Shown piece after piece: positions 47,301 through 59,300 of a DNA stretch of 64,000 nucleotides. Under the pieces are notes generated by a model. It was not told where the DNA came from. It searched no databases and was given only the letters and a program-made list of their open reading frames with translations. Numbering within the stretch: the first letter of the stretch is position 1; each line of letters starts with the position of its first letter. Location of the stretch: positions 1 through 64,000 of the forward strand of contig MEDY01000133.1 in NCBI GenBank assembly GCA_001724265.1, in the 5' to 3' direction. The position numbers were made by a program, and so were the translations under genes. This DNA comes from Rhizaria sp. SCN 62-66 (lineage: Eukaryota > Rhizaria, unplaced).

Positions 47301-48095
47301 TTGGGCTCCGTCCCTCTGACCGCTGACAAGACTGTGACCGCCGCCGCTCTCGCCGCTGCCTCCAAGATCTACTCAAACAACACCAGCAGCAGCAACTCTC
47401 GTATGTCATCTGCGGCCAACAACGCCACTGTCGCCGTCGCTGTGCCCGGGGGCAGCGTCGGTCAAAACCTCCTCACCATCACTGCCGCCAAGGACGCTGT
47501 CACCGCTGCTGCATGGTCACCGCGCCACCCTGCTGCCTTTGCTGCTGCAGATGCCACGGGGCGACTTAACTTCTTCGATCTGCTGCGTGATACCGAGGCG
47601 CCTGTGACGGGGATCACGATCCGCGAACTCACGAGTACTGGTGGCAACACCACCGCGGGTACGACCGGTACCGATAATAATAATAACAACAACAACAGCG
47701 TCGTGAGTGCCCTGGCGGTCGGTGCCATGGCCAAGGCTCTCGGCCTCGGTCCGTCCGCCTCGGCAAGCGGCCTAACTTCCTCCGCCTCGGCGGCGGCAGG
47801 CGGCTTGACTTCCGACGGCGCTGCCCAGGGCGTGAACCGCATCGAGTGGTCAACCGACGGTGCGCATCTGGCTGTTGGCACCACTGCCGGCGCACTGCAT
47901 ATCGTAGCAGTCGGTGGCTCTCTGCTCAAGGTTGTTCCCAAGGCTAGTGAGAGGCTGTCTGCACTGAAGCTGCGCCTGGCGTCTGGCGCGGCGGCGGCGG
48001 CGGCGGCGGAGGCAGAAGCGGACGCGCTTGCAGCGGCGGCGGCGGCGGCTGGTGGGGCGACTGAGAGGAAGGAGGATACCCCGATCGCGGCTTAA
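44308..48095 (+). CDS. DYNC1I: Cytoplasmic dynein intermediate chain
   Basis: Six exons, 44308-44449, 44643-45066, 45337-45864, 46087-46294, 46483-46980 and 47223-48095, encode 890 residues and end with TAA. Donors are GTAAGC followed by four GTACGT. The N-terminal helix (SDLEAIRQRTEDKRRKLEEI) matches the dynactin p150/NudE-binding helix of cytoplasmic dynein-1 intermediate chains. TYSQEVQTDL near residue 157 matches the conserved light-chain-binding segment. A coiled-coil-like stretch follows (RVRALETANADLRKTSHSLQ). WD40 repeats form the C-terminal half: HRAVAAVAWSRAHPELVAVA, EPDGLVLVWNRF, IGGTATGQVLIWDFR, VTSDGRVCTWAL, VLAGTEEGLMTL, LVGSMDWSLHV, AAWSPRHPAAFAAAD and INRIEWSTDGAHLAVG-like. 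The intermediate chain links the motor heavy chain to light chains and cargo adaptors. Ala-rich inserts lengthen it beyond the usual 620-650 residues. Confidence 0.92.
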
Positions 48096-49260
48096 CTTGG
48101 AGAGTTAGGGCAAAGGTGGCTTCGCTTCTTCGTACGATTGTAAGGAGAGAGATTTTGACTGTGTACCGTTGTAATACGCTTTGTTTTGCTGTTCTATTTT
48201 GTTCTGTTTTTGTTTTCTTTCTTGCTCGACTTTTAAGAATGTTTCTATTGTTCGATCACCCTATTTGCGAAGATAGGATTGGCAAATGATCAAGTGTGTT
48301 GGACCGAATGTCTGAGTTGCTGTCGCCTTCGTGTGTCCCATCCGTGAGCAATAACACTTAAATTACGCTTATAAATACATGCATTGGTCCTAATACACGA
48401 AAACACGAGTGTTCTCGAAGTTTATCTGTTGTTTGTGCGATCGTGAGTACTGAAGTGTGAGGAAAGAGTGAATAGCTCAAAGAATACAAACATTTACAAC
48501 GCATCAGTCAAACTTTTTAGACAGATCTACAAGTTATTTTGTACAATTCGAAAGTATTATGAATCTCAAAGCGTGTATACGGCTGCAAAGCATGGACGAC
48601 ATAAGTGTTCTACACTTGTGGTGATGTTAATAAATCGGTGCATATCCGCGGACAATGAACTCATAATGGTAAGAAAGTTGCATTCAGTCTAGTTAGGCAT
48701 TGTTTTATATGTGACGTTTGTGTAGCATCGTGTGATACGCTTATTACGCCGAGATACGTATGATAATGTGCTCAATTTGCGGTTCTTACGTTTTCGCGGC
48801 TCTGACTGGCAGCGAGCTCCTTTGAATCGAAGACGGAGTCGTTGAATGGTTCTATAACTTCCACGATGCATAATATTGTAATTTATATCAAGAATTGATA
48901 TTTCACTTTGGTTTAGTTTGTCACATTGCTATTGACGGTGTTTGCAGTTTGTTCTATTCAAAATTCGACTGTCATGCGCACTTCGCAAGTCAGCAAACTG
49001 GAACAAGCATAATTGCAGCTGTATCGCATCGCCACTGAGCCCCTAACCGAAACTAGATAAGCCCGCCAATATTAATCTATGTATAGAGCCTTTAACATAC
49101 TTGTTGTGTTCTGTAGATATGCTTGTGTCGCTATAGAGAGCAAAATGCGTTTTGCCACAGGCACCACGCACCTCCCTGCTGTTCACCCTCACACGTTCGC
49201 TCACAACTCTCTCAAATCTCACACATTATCCCTATAAATTGATGTTGCCGCTTCTTATGG
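48096..49260. other. Intergenic spacer, 1165 bp
   Basis: This AT-rich sequence lies between the dynein and thioesterase genes (both +). A T-rich stretch just after the dynein stop (48180-48235) fits a 3' UTR. No further gene, repeat or RNA was recognised. Confidence 0.5.
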
Positions 49261-51060
49261 ATGTCGAAAGTCATGGCTGCTGAGCGTATTGCCGTTGGGC
49301 AATGGGTACACACGCTGGAGGCCGATCCTGCCTGGCTCGAGGTCGGTACGTCCCTCTCGAACAAACCCCATAAAACGTTCTCGACAGCCGCATTAAAAAC
49401 GTTTCTTAGCAAAACCGCGTTGCCCAGATATGAGCCCTATAGATTTTATATCTGATAGCATAGTACGTATCTTTAAAGTGCTTATATAAATGAAATAATC
49501 TTGTTTTTGTCTACTTAGAGAACCGTCCCTGGGCGAACGAAAACGCGCGTTGGACCCACTCCGGCTGCGTTGGCTACGATTTCGTTAACTTTGACCCCCG
49601 TGTCAAGATGCGTTTCTTCTGGAACGAGTCTACACAGACGTTGGCGGGCACGGTTGACTGGGACGAGACCACTGAGGGCCCTCCGAAGGGCGCGCACGGT
49701 ACGTTTGAATGTCCACACAAAACAAACTTTATATTCACCTTAATCATCTTGAATTGATCAATTTTTGGGGTATGTGGTGTATTTCTACGTGTGCGTTTGT
49801 GTATTTTTGTTTCATTATTGTATGCCCTAATTTAATCGAGATTATTTCTTGTTTGTTATTTTCATCATGTGATGCTCCTCTAGGTGCCAGTATCATGATG
49901 GTGTTCGATGAGATTCTCGCTTACCCTGTCTGGCGCTCCGGTGTTCCCGCCTTCACCGCAAACGTCAACATTAACCTCCGCAAGATGGTACGTGATCTCC
50001 GCCTCCCTTTTCTGTTGTATCACTGATCCTGGGCTTCTAGTCACATGGCTCCGTATACTGGTTTATCTCACGTCATTCCTGACTTCTTACCGGTGGCTGC
50101 GTTGTATAGGTTCCCTTCAACACTGCGGCCCGCTTTGAGTCCCGCGTTGCCCGCTCTGAGGGCCGCAAGCGCTTCTTGGAGGGCGCTATTTACTCTGCCG
50201 ACAAGAGCATTAAGGTACAAATCGTAGACTTTAACATCTTAAAGATTGCATACTGCACTTAAAATACGATATAACATCAATTGCGTGTATTTCTGCATGT
50301 ATGCAAGATATTTCTCGGAACATTGAGATATCTCGACGTCTTTTCACTTAAATATCGTCCCGTCATCACATTATCATCACTTTTTGATCACTTTTGCGCT
50401 TAGTATGCTGATGCGACTGGTCTCTGGGTCGTCTCGAACGGCATTGGTGGCTCTTTCGCAGTCTGGGGTGAATCCCTTGCTCAAGACGCCGCTCGTAACG
50501 CTTCCACCCTCACAATTGCTCCTAGTTCGAATACTGTGACGGATTCCAGCGCTAGCGCCGGTGCCGCTAGCGTCAGTTATGTGATCACTGACCCTGCTGC
50601 CCGCGCTTTGTCGCATCCTTACGCGCCCTCCGCCGCCACAGACGCCGCCCCCGGCCGCATTGCCCAGCTCACGCACGCCGAAGCCTCGGCCGCGGCCTCT
50701 GGCGTCGCGCCCACGGTCACTCAGAATGGCGGCAACAACCCCTCCGCTGGGGCCGCTGCGACTGCGAGCGGAGCGGCTTTGCCAGTGGCAGCGGATGGTG
50801 CGGGCCAGTCATACCGCCACTGGGTGTCCCCACCGCCGCCGCGCGACCGCGTTCTGCCTTTTTCCCGCGCTTCCCCGGCCGCTGAGAGCTACATCTCGGC
50901 CTACGAAGCCGCCGCGAGGGAGACGGAGCGTCTGGCGGGGCCGGCCGGGTTGTTTGGCCGGGCGGTCTATCGCCAGGCGCTGCCCCCGCCGCCGTCAGCG
51001 TTCGCGGTTGCGGGGGGCAGCGCAGGCGCGGCGGCGGACAGGCTGGTTGCGCGGCTGTAA
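49261..51060 (+). CDS. THEM4-like hotdog-fold acyl-CoA thioesterase
   Basis: Five exons, 49261-49345, 49519-49698, 49884-49987, 50110-50214 and 50404-51060, encode 376 residues and end with TAA. Donors are three GTACGT and one GTACAA. The hotdog fold spans about residues 70-175: GPPKGAHGASIMMVFDEILA, FTANVNINLRKMVPFNTAAR, SEGRKRFLEGAIYSAD, YADATGLWVV. The HG element before the central helix and the Asp in VFDE match the catalytic region of THEM4/THEM5 thioesterases, which hydrolyse long-chain acyl-CoA. The central HGG reads HGA here. No clear mitochondrial presequence is visible. The last 180 residues form an Ala/Ser/Pro-rich tail absent from the human enzymes. Start is MSKVMAAERIAVG; the in-frame Met four codons on is an alternative. 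Confidence 0.82.
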
Positions 51061-52562
51061 GTGGCGGGATGAGCGCAGTCTTGCATGGTAAATCAGGCGT
51101 TGAGAGAGGGAAAGGAAACTCGTCGTCGTGAAGCATGGAGGGGGGTGGATTGGCGTGTTGGGCAAGAACAGAGTGGAAACGTGATGGCTGTATGGAATAA
51201 ACAGCGCACTATTGTGAATATAGAGCTGTCTCGGTGATTGGTAGTGTTGTTTAAGTTTGACATGTGAATGGGAATGGGTGGATATTCTGCGTTTAAACGG
51301 GCTAACAGGTGTTGAGCAGAGGAGCAAGTCACTCAAATAAGTAGGAATATGCACGGCAATATGATATCTGGTACTAGTACCACTTTTGTAGAAGTAATAA
51401 AAAGAACAACAGAACGCATGTCCGAGAAAGTGGGATGTTCAAGTGACACTAACGTGGACAGTGACAAGGTTTTGATTGGAGGAACGATCGTTAGTAACGC
51501 ATGCACTAAAGCGCGAAAAACGGCACCATGCTCTGATAATACGCGCAATGAACAAACAAAATTGCATATCCTGATAGAACAGACAACGATACATCTTCTG
51601 CCGGAGGTTGCAATGTTGCATGCGTCAGGTTGACAGTGTACGAGCGCAAGAAATAGCTTGCACGTAGCAGGAGCGAAGATGGCGCGAGAACGAATAATGC
51701 GTGAAACACTGCATGGATCGGCGTTCTTTGTACCTTGTGACGCATTTAAATGCGCAACACAACCGGTGGTTTCTTGCGCGCGTGAAGGATGCACGACTCT
51801 ATGATTTCGTAGTCAGGAATATCGAGAAATCTACCTGTCACCGGGAGTGCTCGCAGACGCGGCAGTTATCTTGAGCAATTTTTGCCCGGCAAATCTCAAA
51901 ACATGCGTGACTCTTCAGTGAAAGAAAGTTACAGAAAATGGTGATTCAATGCGGTGTCTGTCACAAGTGCGTCGTGAAATCTCATTTCATGTCATTTGCA
52001 GAGCGCCAAAACGAATTGAAGTCGCTCTTCCCAGTCAAGTGTCCATGTACAGTTCGTGCGATGCGGGCAATCGCCACCATCACTTTTTGTTTTCTGCTGC
52101 CACACTCGGCGGGCGATTTGGTTCCCGCCCTGATATGCGTCGTAGAGCGCGATTATATTGCTGATTGTGCAATGATTAGTAGCTGGTGTTGTCTATGGAA
52201 CAGAATTTACTGCACTTGTATCTCGTCGGTATCGGTATTCCTTGATCTTCTTGACCCAGTCCGAGAGTTGAGCTTCCTTGCCCGAGCACTTTGTTAGTTT
52301 GCCTCTACGACTTTGCCACGGCGGCAACCAACCATCATTAAGTGATGCTCATTTTCTCCCCTGTCTTTCCTATCCCCGCGCACATGCAGCACGACAAACT
52401 GCGCAAACAACCGCGCTCACCAACCCTCTCGGTGCTTCCGTCTGCCCCAGCCCCAACTTCCATCCCGACTTGCGGTGCAATCTTTCTTTTCACATTGATC
52501 TCCCACCGCGCGGGCGTGCTACCTTTTGCTTCTCACGGCTAACCCCGGCGTGTTTTAACGTC
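51061..52562. other. Intergenic spacer, about 1.5 kb
   Basis: This holds the 3' flank of the thioesterase gene and the upstream region of the Unkempt-like gene. Several frames of 100-150 codons exist (for example 51794-51333 on - and 51938-52297 on +), but they lack domain-like content and gene-like base use. A pyrimidine/C-rich stretch precedes the 52563 ATG. Confidence 0.45.
51196..51201 (+). terminator. Putative polyadenylation signal AATAAA
   Basis: A canonical hexamer lies 136 bp after the TAA stop of the thioesterase gene, on the same strand. Confidence 0.5.
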
Positions 52563-53022
52563 ATGGACCGTAAGTCCGACTCGGACGCGCTGCGCGACGC
52601 ACGCAGCCTCCCAGACTCTCGCGACTAGACTGCTCGAGAAGCTACGCTCCACACCCATCCGCCCACTGCAACTCAGCCCCCGTCGCCGTCTCCACAGCTG
52701 CAACAGTCGCAGCAACCACCACCGCGCCGTGATGCGCCGCCCGACGACCCTTCTGCCGCTGGCGCTGCCCCTGCCGCTGCTCCTGCTGCTGCTGTTGTAG
52801 CGCTTGGCGGTGATCCTGGCTCTACTGGCAGTGCAGCTCCGGTGGGAAAGCAAGCCGTCACGACAACAACTACGGTGACGGCGACTACGCCTGCACTGGT
52901 GGTGGCGGCCGCGGCGCCTGTCGCAGCAGCATCCGCCCCTGTTTCTGCAGTTGCTGCGCACGCTCCCATCGCTCACGCTCCCGTCGCGGCTGTTGATGCT
53001 GCTGCTGCTGCTGATGCTGCTG

Positions 53023-53083
<61 letters not shown>

Positions 53084-53338
53084 GGGGACTGCATCGGCGA
53101 CGTCGAGCCTCGACGTAAGCGCGGCTGCGTCAGCTGCTGCGACTCCGGCCGCCGTCGCCGCCACCACTGCCGCCGACTTCGCCGCCACGACTGACAGTGG
53201 CGCCGACAGCGCGCGCGCGAGCGGCGCACCGAGTATGCGCGCCAACAACACGGCCGCGACCGCTGCGGACCCGGCTGTGGCGACGACGACGGCTAGCCCC
53301 GGTTCTGCTGCTGCGAACGTCCACAACAGCAATTACCA

Positions 53339-53370
<32 letters not shown>

Positions 53371-56300
53371 CGTCGCAGCGTGTGGGGGCGGCTGTCCGTT
53401 CCCACAGCGCATCAGCAAGCGCTCCGACCACCGCAGCAACAGTCGCTGTATCAGCAGCAACAGCAACAGCAACAGCAGCCGCGAGCAACATGAGTGTGAA
53501 TCATGCGCACATGACCAAAGCGTCTGTGCTGACTCCTGTGTCCGCGCCTGCGCCTGCGCCTGTGGGCACTTTGAGTGACCCTACGGCGGAGGCAACGATG
53601 GCTAAGGCTCAAGCGAAGGGGCAGAGTGACGGTGTGATGACACCGCAACAGCAGGATCTTATCAACCAACGGCACCACAACTACATCTACTAGTACGTCA
53701 GCGTCTCTTAAATAGCGTTCTTATGTCACAATAATATTTTAAGGGCTCTTTAGGCGAATGCAGGTTGCATTTTCTTTAGTAGGCGCGAAAGCACGTGCAC
53801 TCGAAACCACACTTTTAGAACGTGTCTTCGATATCAATCGATTATGTTGATGTATTCTTGTGTTAGTGTATGATTATCTAACAACATTTGACTTCACGTT
53901 GATATTTTTTCATATATTTAGCTTTCGCACCCGTCTGTGCCCTGCTGCCTCTGCGGCCGCCGCTGCCGCCGCTGGCTCTGGCTCCAACTCTGTTGCCGAC
54001 GTCATCGGTTGCCCCTTGGACCGTAACGAGTGCTCTGACGCTCATACGGTCTACCACTTACGCAGGCAACCCTTGCTCGTACGTCGTCACCGATTCGATT
54101 CTAAGTGCTTCACTAGTCAGCAGCTAAGTGAACCTCGACTTGTGACTCCACTTAAGTTTGACAATCACGTTCTCATCTTTCTGAATTAATTTCTTTGTTT
54201 TTGTGTTTATTAATTGCAGGACTTGCGGTACGGCCAGTACCCGCACCCCTTGGGCCCCGCCGCCCCGCTGTGGTCTTACAGCGCCGTGCCCTGCCTCTTC
54301 TTCTCTCTCACCGACTGCCCTTTTGGCGCCCACTGCCCGTTTTCACATCGGGCACAGCTGGAGTCGGCGTATCACCCCAGCGTGTTCAAGTCGCAGATGT
54401 GTTCCGCGCCCTTAGACCCGCTAAGCACCCCCTTAGAAGGTCTAAGTACTGGGCACGGTGATGCTGATACCAGCAACTGCGGGCTTTTCTGGTGCGCTGC
54501 CTATGGTAAGCATTGCTCCAAGGCCCACAGTCCGGCTGAGCTCCGTTTCCCTCCCAACACCACCACGGGTACCCCCGCTGGTACTGGCACTGAGCCCGCC
54601 GCGGGTTCCAGCGGCAGCGGCAGCGTAAGTGCTTCCTCTGCGACTGTTGCTGCCGCCGCCGCCGCTGGCACTGCTCCCCAGGGCCACTCTGACTGTCTCC
54701 CTGACCCTCCCCAACACCGGACACTGCTGCAAGCCGTGCGTGAAGTCCTCTTCCGCCGTCTGTTGACCGACAGTGACCGTGCTGCCGTGAAGCGGTTCGG
54801 ACATCTCAGAGGCCGTGGCGAGTGGGCGAACGTGCGCCGGGCGCCGGAGCTGGCGGATATCTACACAGCTGCACTTGCCACCCTCAATCTCAACAGTAAT
54901 AACAACAACAATAGCAACAACAACAGCAACAACAACAGCAACACCAACGCTAGCTTGATTCCTACTGCAACGATCCCTAGTAGTCACACCCTGGGGGGTG
55001 TTTCGAGCAGCAACAGTTACCAGCAACAGCATCAGTACCAGCAGCAGCAACTGCAACAGCAGCAACAACAACAGCAACAGCAGCAGCACAACATCAGCGG
55101 ATCCTTGCAAAACGCGAGCGGGTTAACTTCGAGCTTCGCGACAATGGATGCAAACAGCAGTCGCGCGAGTAGTCGTCCTGACTCGCGTCTAAGTGCGCAC
55201 AGTCACCAGCACTTACCCTACCACGTCCAGCAGCAGCAGCAGCAACAGCAGCAACAGGCTGCCGGCAACGCTGCTGTTGCGGCTGCGGCTGCTCACGGTC
55301 ACCCTGCGAGTGCTTCTGGCGGCTTCGGTCAGCATATGCTGCACAAGGTGCCGTCTTTCGGCTCCCACAGCCACATTCACAGTCATACTGCGTCCCCTGC
55401 GCACGGTCACAGCCATGCGCACAGTCACCCTGCCCACGGTCAGTACGCACCGCCTCTGGGCGCTGACAACGTGGCCGCTGCTGCTGCGTATCAGCAGCAG
55501 CAACAGCAGCAGCAGCAGTACCAGCCGCATTATTACCTGCCGCCGCCTTCTTCGCAACAGCAACAACAACAGCAGCAGCATCCTCAGCAGCAACAACCGC
55601 CGTCTCAGCCACCGGCGCAGTTGCAGCGCCATCAACCGCTGCAGTTACACCGGCGTACCCACAGTCACTCGTCCACGAGCACCAACGCGAGCACTTCATC
55701 AGGCGCCCACGGTCACGCTCACGGTCACCCTGCTGCCCACGGTCTCGGTCATCCGACTGCTCACGGCCACGGCCACCCAGGTGGGTATCTGTACCCGCAT
55801 CCTTCCGCTGGCTCTGCACACGGCCACCCTGCTGCTCACGGTCACCCGGCGGCTGCCCACGGTCACCCGACTGCGTACGGCCACTCCTCTGTGCCTCAGA
55901 GTGCGAGTGGTCCCACTGGTGGTCGTTTGCGGTCTGCGGCAGCGTCCGCGGCCGACTCCCGCTCTCTCGTGCACCTCATGAGTACTGCGACACACGTGGC
56001 CAGCGCGCACGCCGATGCTGACGGACCAGACGCAGATGCTGCGGACGTTCCAGACGCCGGCGCTGAAGCCTCCGCTGCCGCTGCCGCGGCCGCTGCTGGT
56101 GCTGGTGCAGTTGCGCCAGAGAATCCTCCAACACCCGCCACTGCGACGATCATTGTCACTGGTGCGGACCACGAGTACGCTCACGGTCACCCGGGTACTT
56201 CTGCTGCTCACGGTCAACATGGTACTCACGGTGCCCACGGTCAGCCGCCGAGTGCCGCGGATGCGTACAGTGCGATGCTAGCTGCGTCTAAGGGTGGCGC

Positions 56301-59300
56301 CACGGCGGGTACTTACACGGAAGTAAGTGGGGCCCAGGTGGCGCCGGTGTACTTACACCATGCTAGCGGGTACTTACAGCACCCTCAGCAGCAACATCAG
56401 CAGCAGCAGCAGCAGCAGCATCAGCATCACTTGCAAGAGTATCCGTACAATGCAAGTCACAAGGGCAGTCACATTACACCCAACAGCAATCCTGACTCCA
56501 TTGCGTTCGTGGCTCCTGCTCCTGGCTCTGGCTCCGCTGCTGCTAGTTCTGGCTCTGGTTCTGCGACGTCCTCGGCGAACGCCGGCGCTCTCAGCGGCGG
56601 CAACGGCCACCATCGGCGCCACAACTCTGCCGCGTTTGCATTCCATAACAGCGGCGCGAACAGCTCTAACTCGAGCGCGAATTCGAGCATGTACGTGAAC
56701 AACGCGAGCTCGAGCGGCGCAGTTGTCGCCGCCGCTGTTGCTGCAGCAGCGCAAAGCCGCTTCATTAGCCATAGCCGCAGCCACAGCCAGAGCCAGAGCC
56801 AGGGCCAGCCGTTTGCTGGCATGGGTACTCATGGCGCTTACGGTCACTTGTCTGCGCACGGTCACTTGCAACTCTCGCGCGGGCATACGCCGAATCTGAA
56901 CAGCAGCAGTCTAAGTACCCCCTTAACCACTGCTGCGACAGCGCCCTTAGACGACATTGAGCTTCGGAGTATGTCGATCGCAACTCTGCTCGCCAACGCG
57001 CGCCACCATCTAAGTAGCACTCCACAGGGGACACACACGAGCCCTGCGGCGACGGGGGCGAATGGTGCTGCGACGACCACTGTCAGTGTCAGTGTGCAGA
57101 GTAGCGGTGGCGCGGTCATGACGATGGGCTGCAACCGGAACAACTGCTCGTGCTGTAGCGATGTTCCACTCTCTTCTGAGTCAGCAGTGCCTCAGCCGAC
57201 AACTGCGACGACTGCGACAACGTCGACTGTTTCTGTGCCTGCTCTTGTGCCTGACAACAGGAACAAGACTACGATGGCGAATAACGCCAACAACAACGAT
57301 ATTAAGAACGCCAACATCACCACGATTACTACCACGGCCGCAACCAACGCCACGGATGATACCGGCGCTGCGGTTGCCGTTGGCAACAACAATAACAACA
57401 CTAGCAACAACAACACGGCCCCTCGCATTGCTTCTGACGCTGTGATTGCTTACAAGACTGAGACTAAGCCTGAGATTACCACGACTAAGGCTGATACGAC
57501 TGAGACTGTAACTGTACCTGAGCCTCCTACGAACGACAACGAGATTGAGGCTCTGATTGATACTTCAGCGACTGAGACCAATCCGATGATTAAGACGGAT
57601 TCTGATTATGTCTCAGCTTCCGCCTCTGTGTCGGCTCCCGCGACTTTAACTGCAACTGCAACTGTTCCTGTGTCCGTGACCGTGCATGTGCCTGTGACCA
57701 CACCTGTTGCTGCTGACGGCAACGTAGCTGATCCTATTGATGACCCTGTCTGTACCTGCAACTCTATCGACAGCACGAACGCTGCTGCCGCTAACGTCGG
57801 CACTGCTGACTCGGGTGTTTTCAACGACAACAACACCATCAAGACTGAGTCGACGACTGTTCCTGAGGCTGAGACTGCAGTTGCCGCTGCAACCAAGCCT
57901 TCCGAGGCTGAGGCTGAGACTGCGATCGAGACTGCAACTGCAACTAAGACTACTAAGGCGGAGACTGCTGTTCCTCAAACGACGGACAAATGCAGTTTAG
58001 TCGTCGAGACTACTACTGACCCCGACCTAAGTACCCCTGTGGCGGCCGCCACGAACAGTCAAAGTACCTCGTGCGCCAACTCTAAGTGCATCCTGCGCCG
58101 TTTGCAGGATTGGCAGTCCCGTGAGGCGCCTGTCCACTTGGAGGTGATGCTCCACTACCAAACACGCGTGTGCAAGGGGTATTTAGACGGCGGCTCCTGC
58201 CCCTTACCGGCGTCTGAGTGTTTCGACACGCACGGCCCCGTCCCCTTACGCAGGGTTCCACGTATAAGTGCTTCAGGTAAGTACAACTACTACCCCGTCC
58301 GCTGTCGTCCACACAGGACGGCGCTGCTTGCTCTCACGCTTGCCAACAACAAGAACTCCGCCTCAGCCAACGCCAGCGCTAACTCAAACGCCACCGCCAA
58401 TGCTCACAATGCAAGTGCGAACGTACATAGTGTCGATGCGGGGAACAGTTTCGGCGACAGCCATAGTAACTACCACCAGCAGCACAGCATCAGCGACTCG
58501 GTCGTCAGTGGTCACAGCACAGCCACACTGTACGCGGCGAGTAACAACATCAGCGCTGTGTCGGCCGCGGCGGCGTTACTCAAGAACGTCAACGGCTGCG
58601 GCGGCGCCGACTGCACGCACGCGCACAGTGGCGAAGAAGTCGTCTACCACCCGTCTAAGTACAAGACGCAGCTCTGCTCTAAGTACCCCCTTACCGTCGG
58701 CGCGGGGCCTAAGTACCTCCTGAGCACTTCTGATCACACCGCGGCTGAAATGTCGACCGCGAATGTAAGTGCCGAACATCTGAGTACCACGGACCACCAC
58801 GCGAGCAATGTCCACAATCCTAACAGCACTATCATTGGCAGCGCGGAGGTGACTCCCGTTGCCGGTGTTCACAGTTCTAGTCCCAGCGCTAGCCTCACTG
58901 CTGCCGAGATTGTCATGGGCGCTAGCGCTGACTCTGCCGTTGGCTCCGGTTCATCTAGCTCCAGCTCCAGTTCTAGCTCTGGCTCTGGCGCTGCTGCTGC
59001 CCCAGGCGCGGACGCTGACGCGGGCGCGGGCGCTGGTATCAACTCTGGTACTGGTGTCGGGTCTGGATGTGAGCGTTTTGGTGGCTTTTGCGCCCGCGCC
59101 CACAGCCAATCCGACCTCCGCTCCCCCGTGCTCGACTTGACTCTGCTCGCCAAGGCCGCTGCGAGCGCGCTCAACGCCGCCAGCGTCGCGACAACGGCCG
59201 CGACGGCGACGGCGGCGGGATGCGGGAGTCCAGCCAACAGCATCAAGACCACGCGCAGTGCCACCGCGAAATCGGGCAAGAAGCAGCAGGATAAGCAGCA

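Noticed and set aside
51333-51794. 153-codon - strand frame in the spacer before the Unkempt-like gene
   Set aside because: It has AT-rich, non-gene-like codon use, no domain and several overlapping alternative frames. No support as a gene.
51938-52297. 119-codon + strand frame with several Cys residues
   Set aside because: Cysteines are not spaced like a zinc finger, hydrophobic stretches are irregular, and it lies in an AT-rich upstream region.
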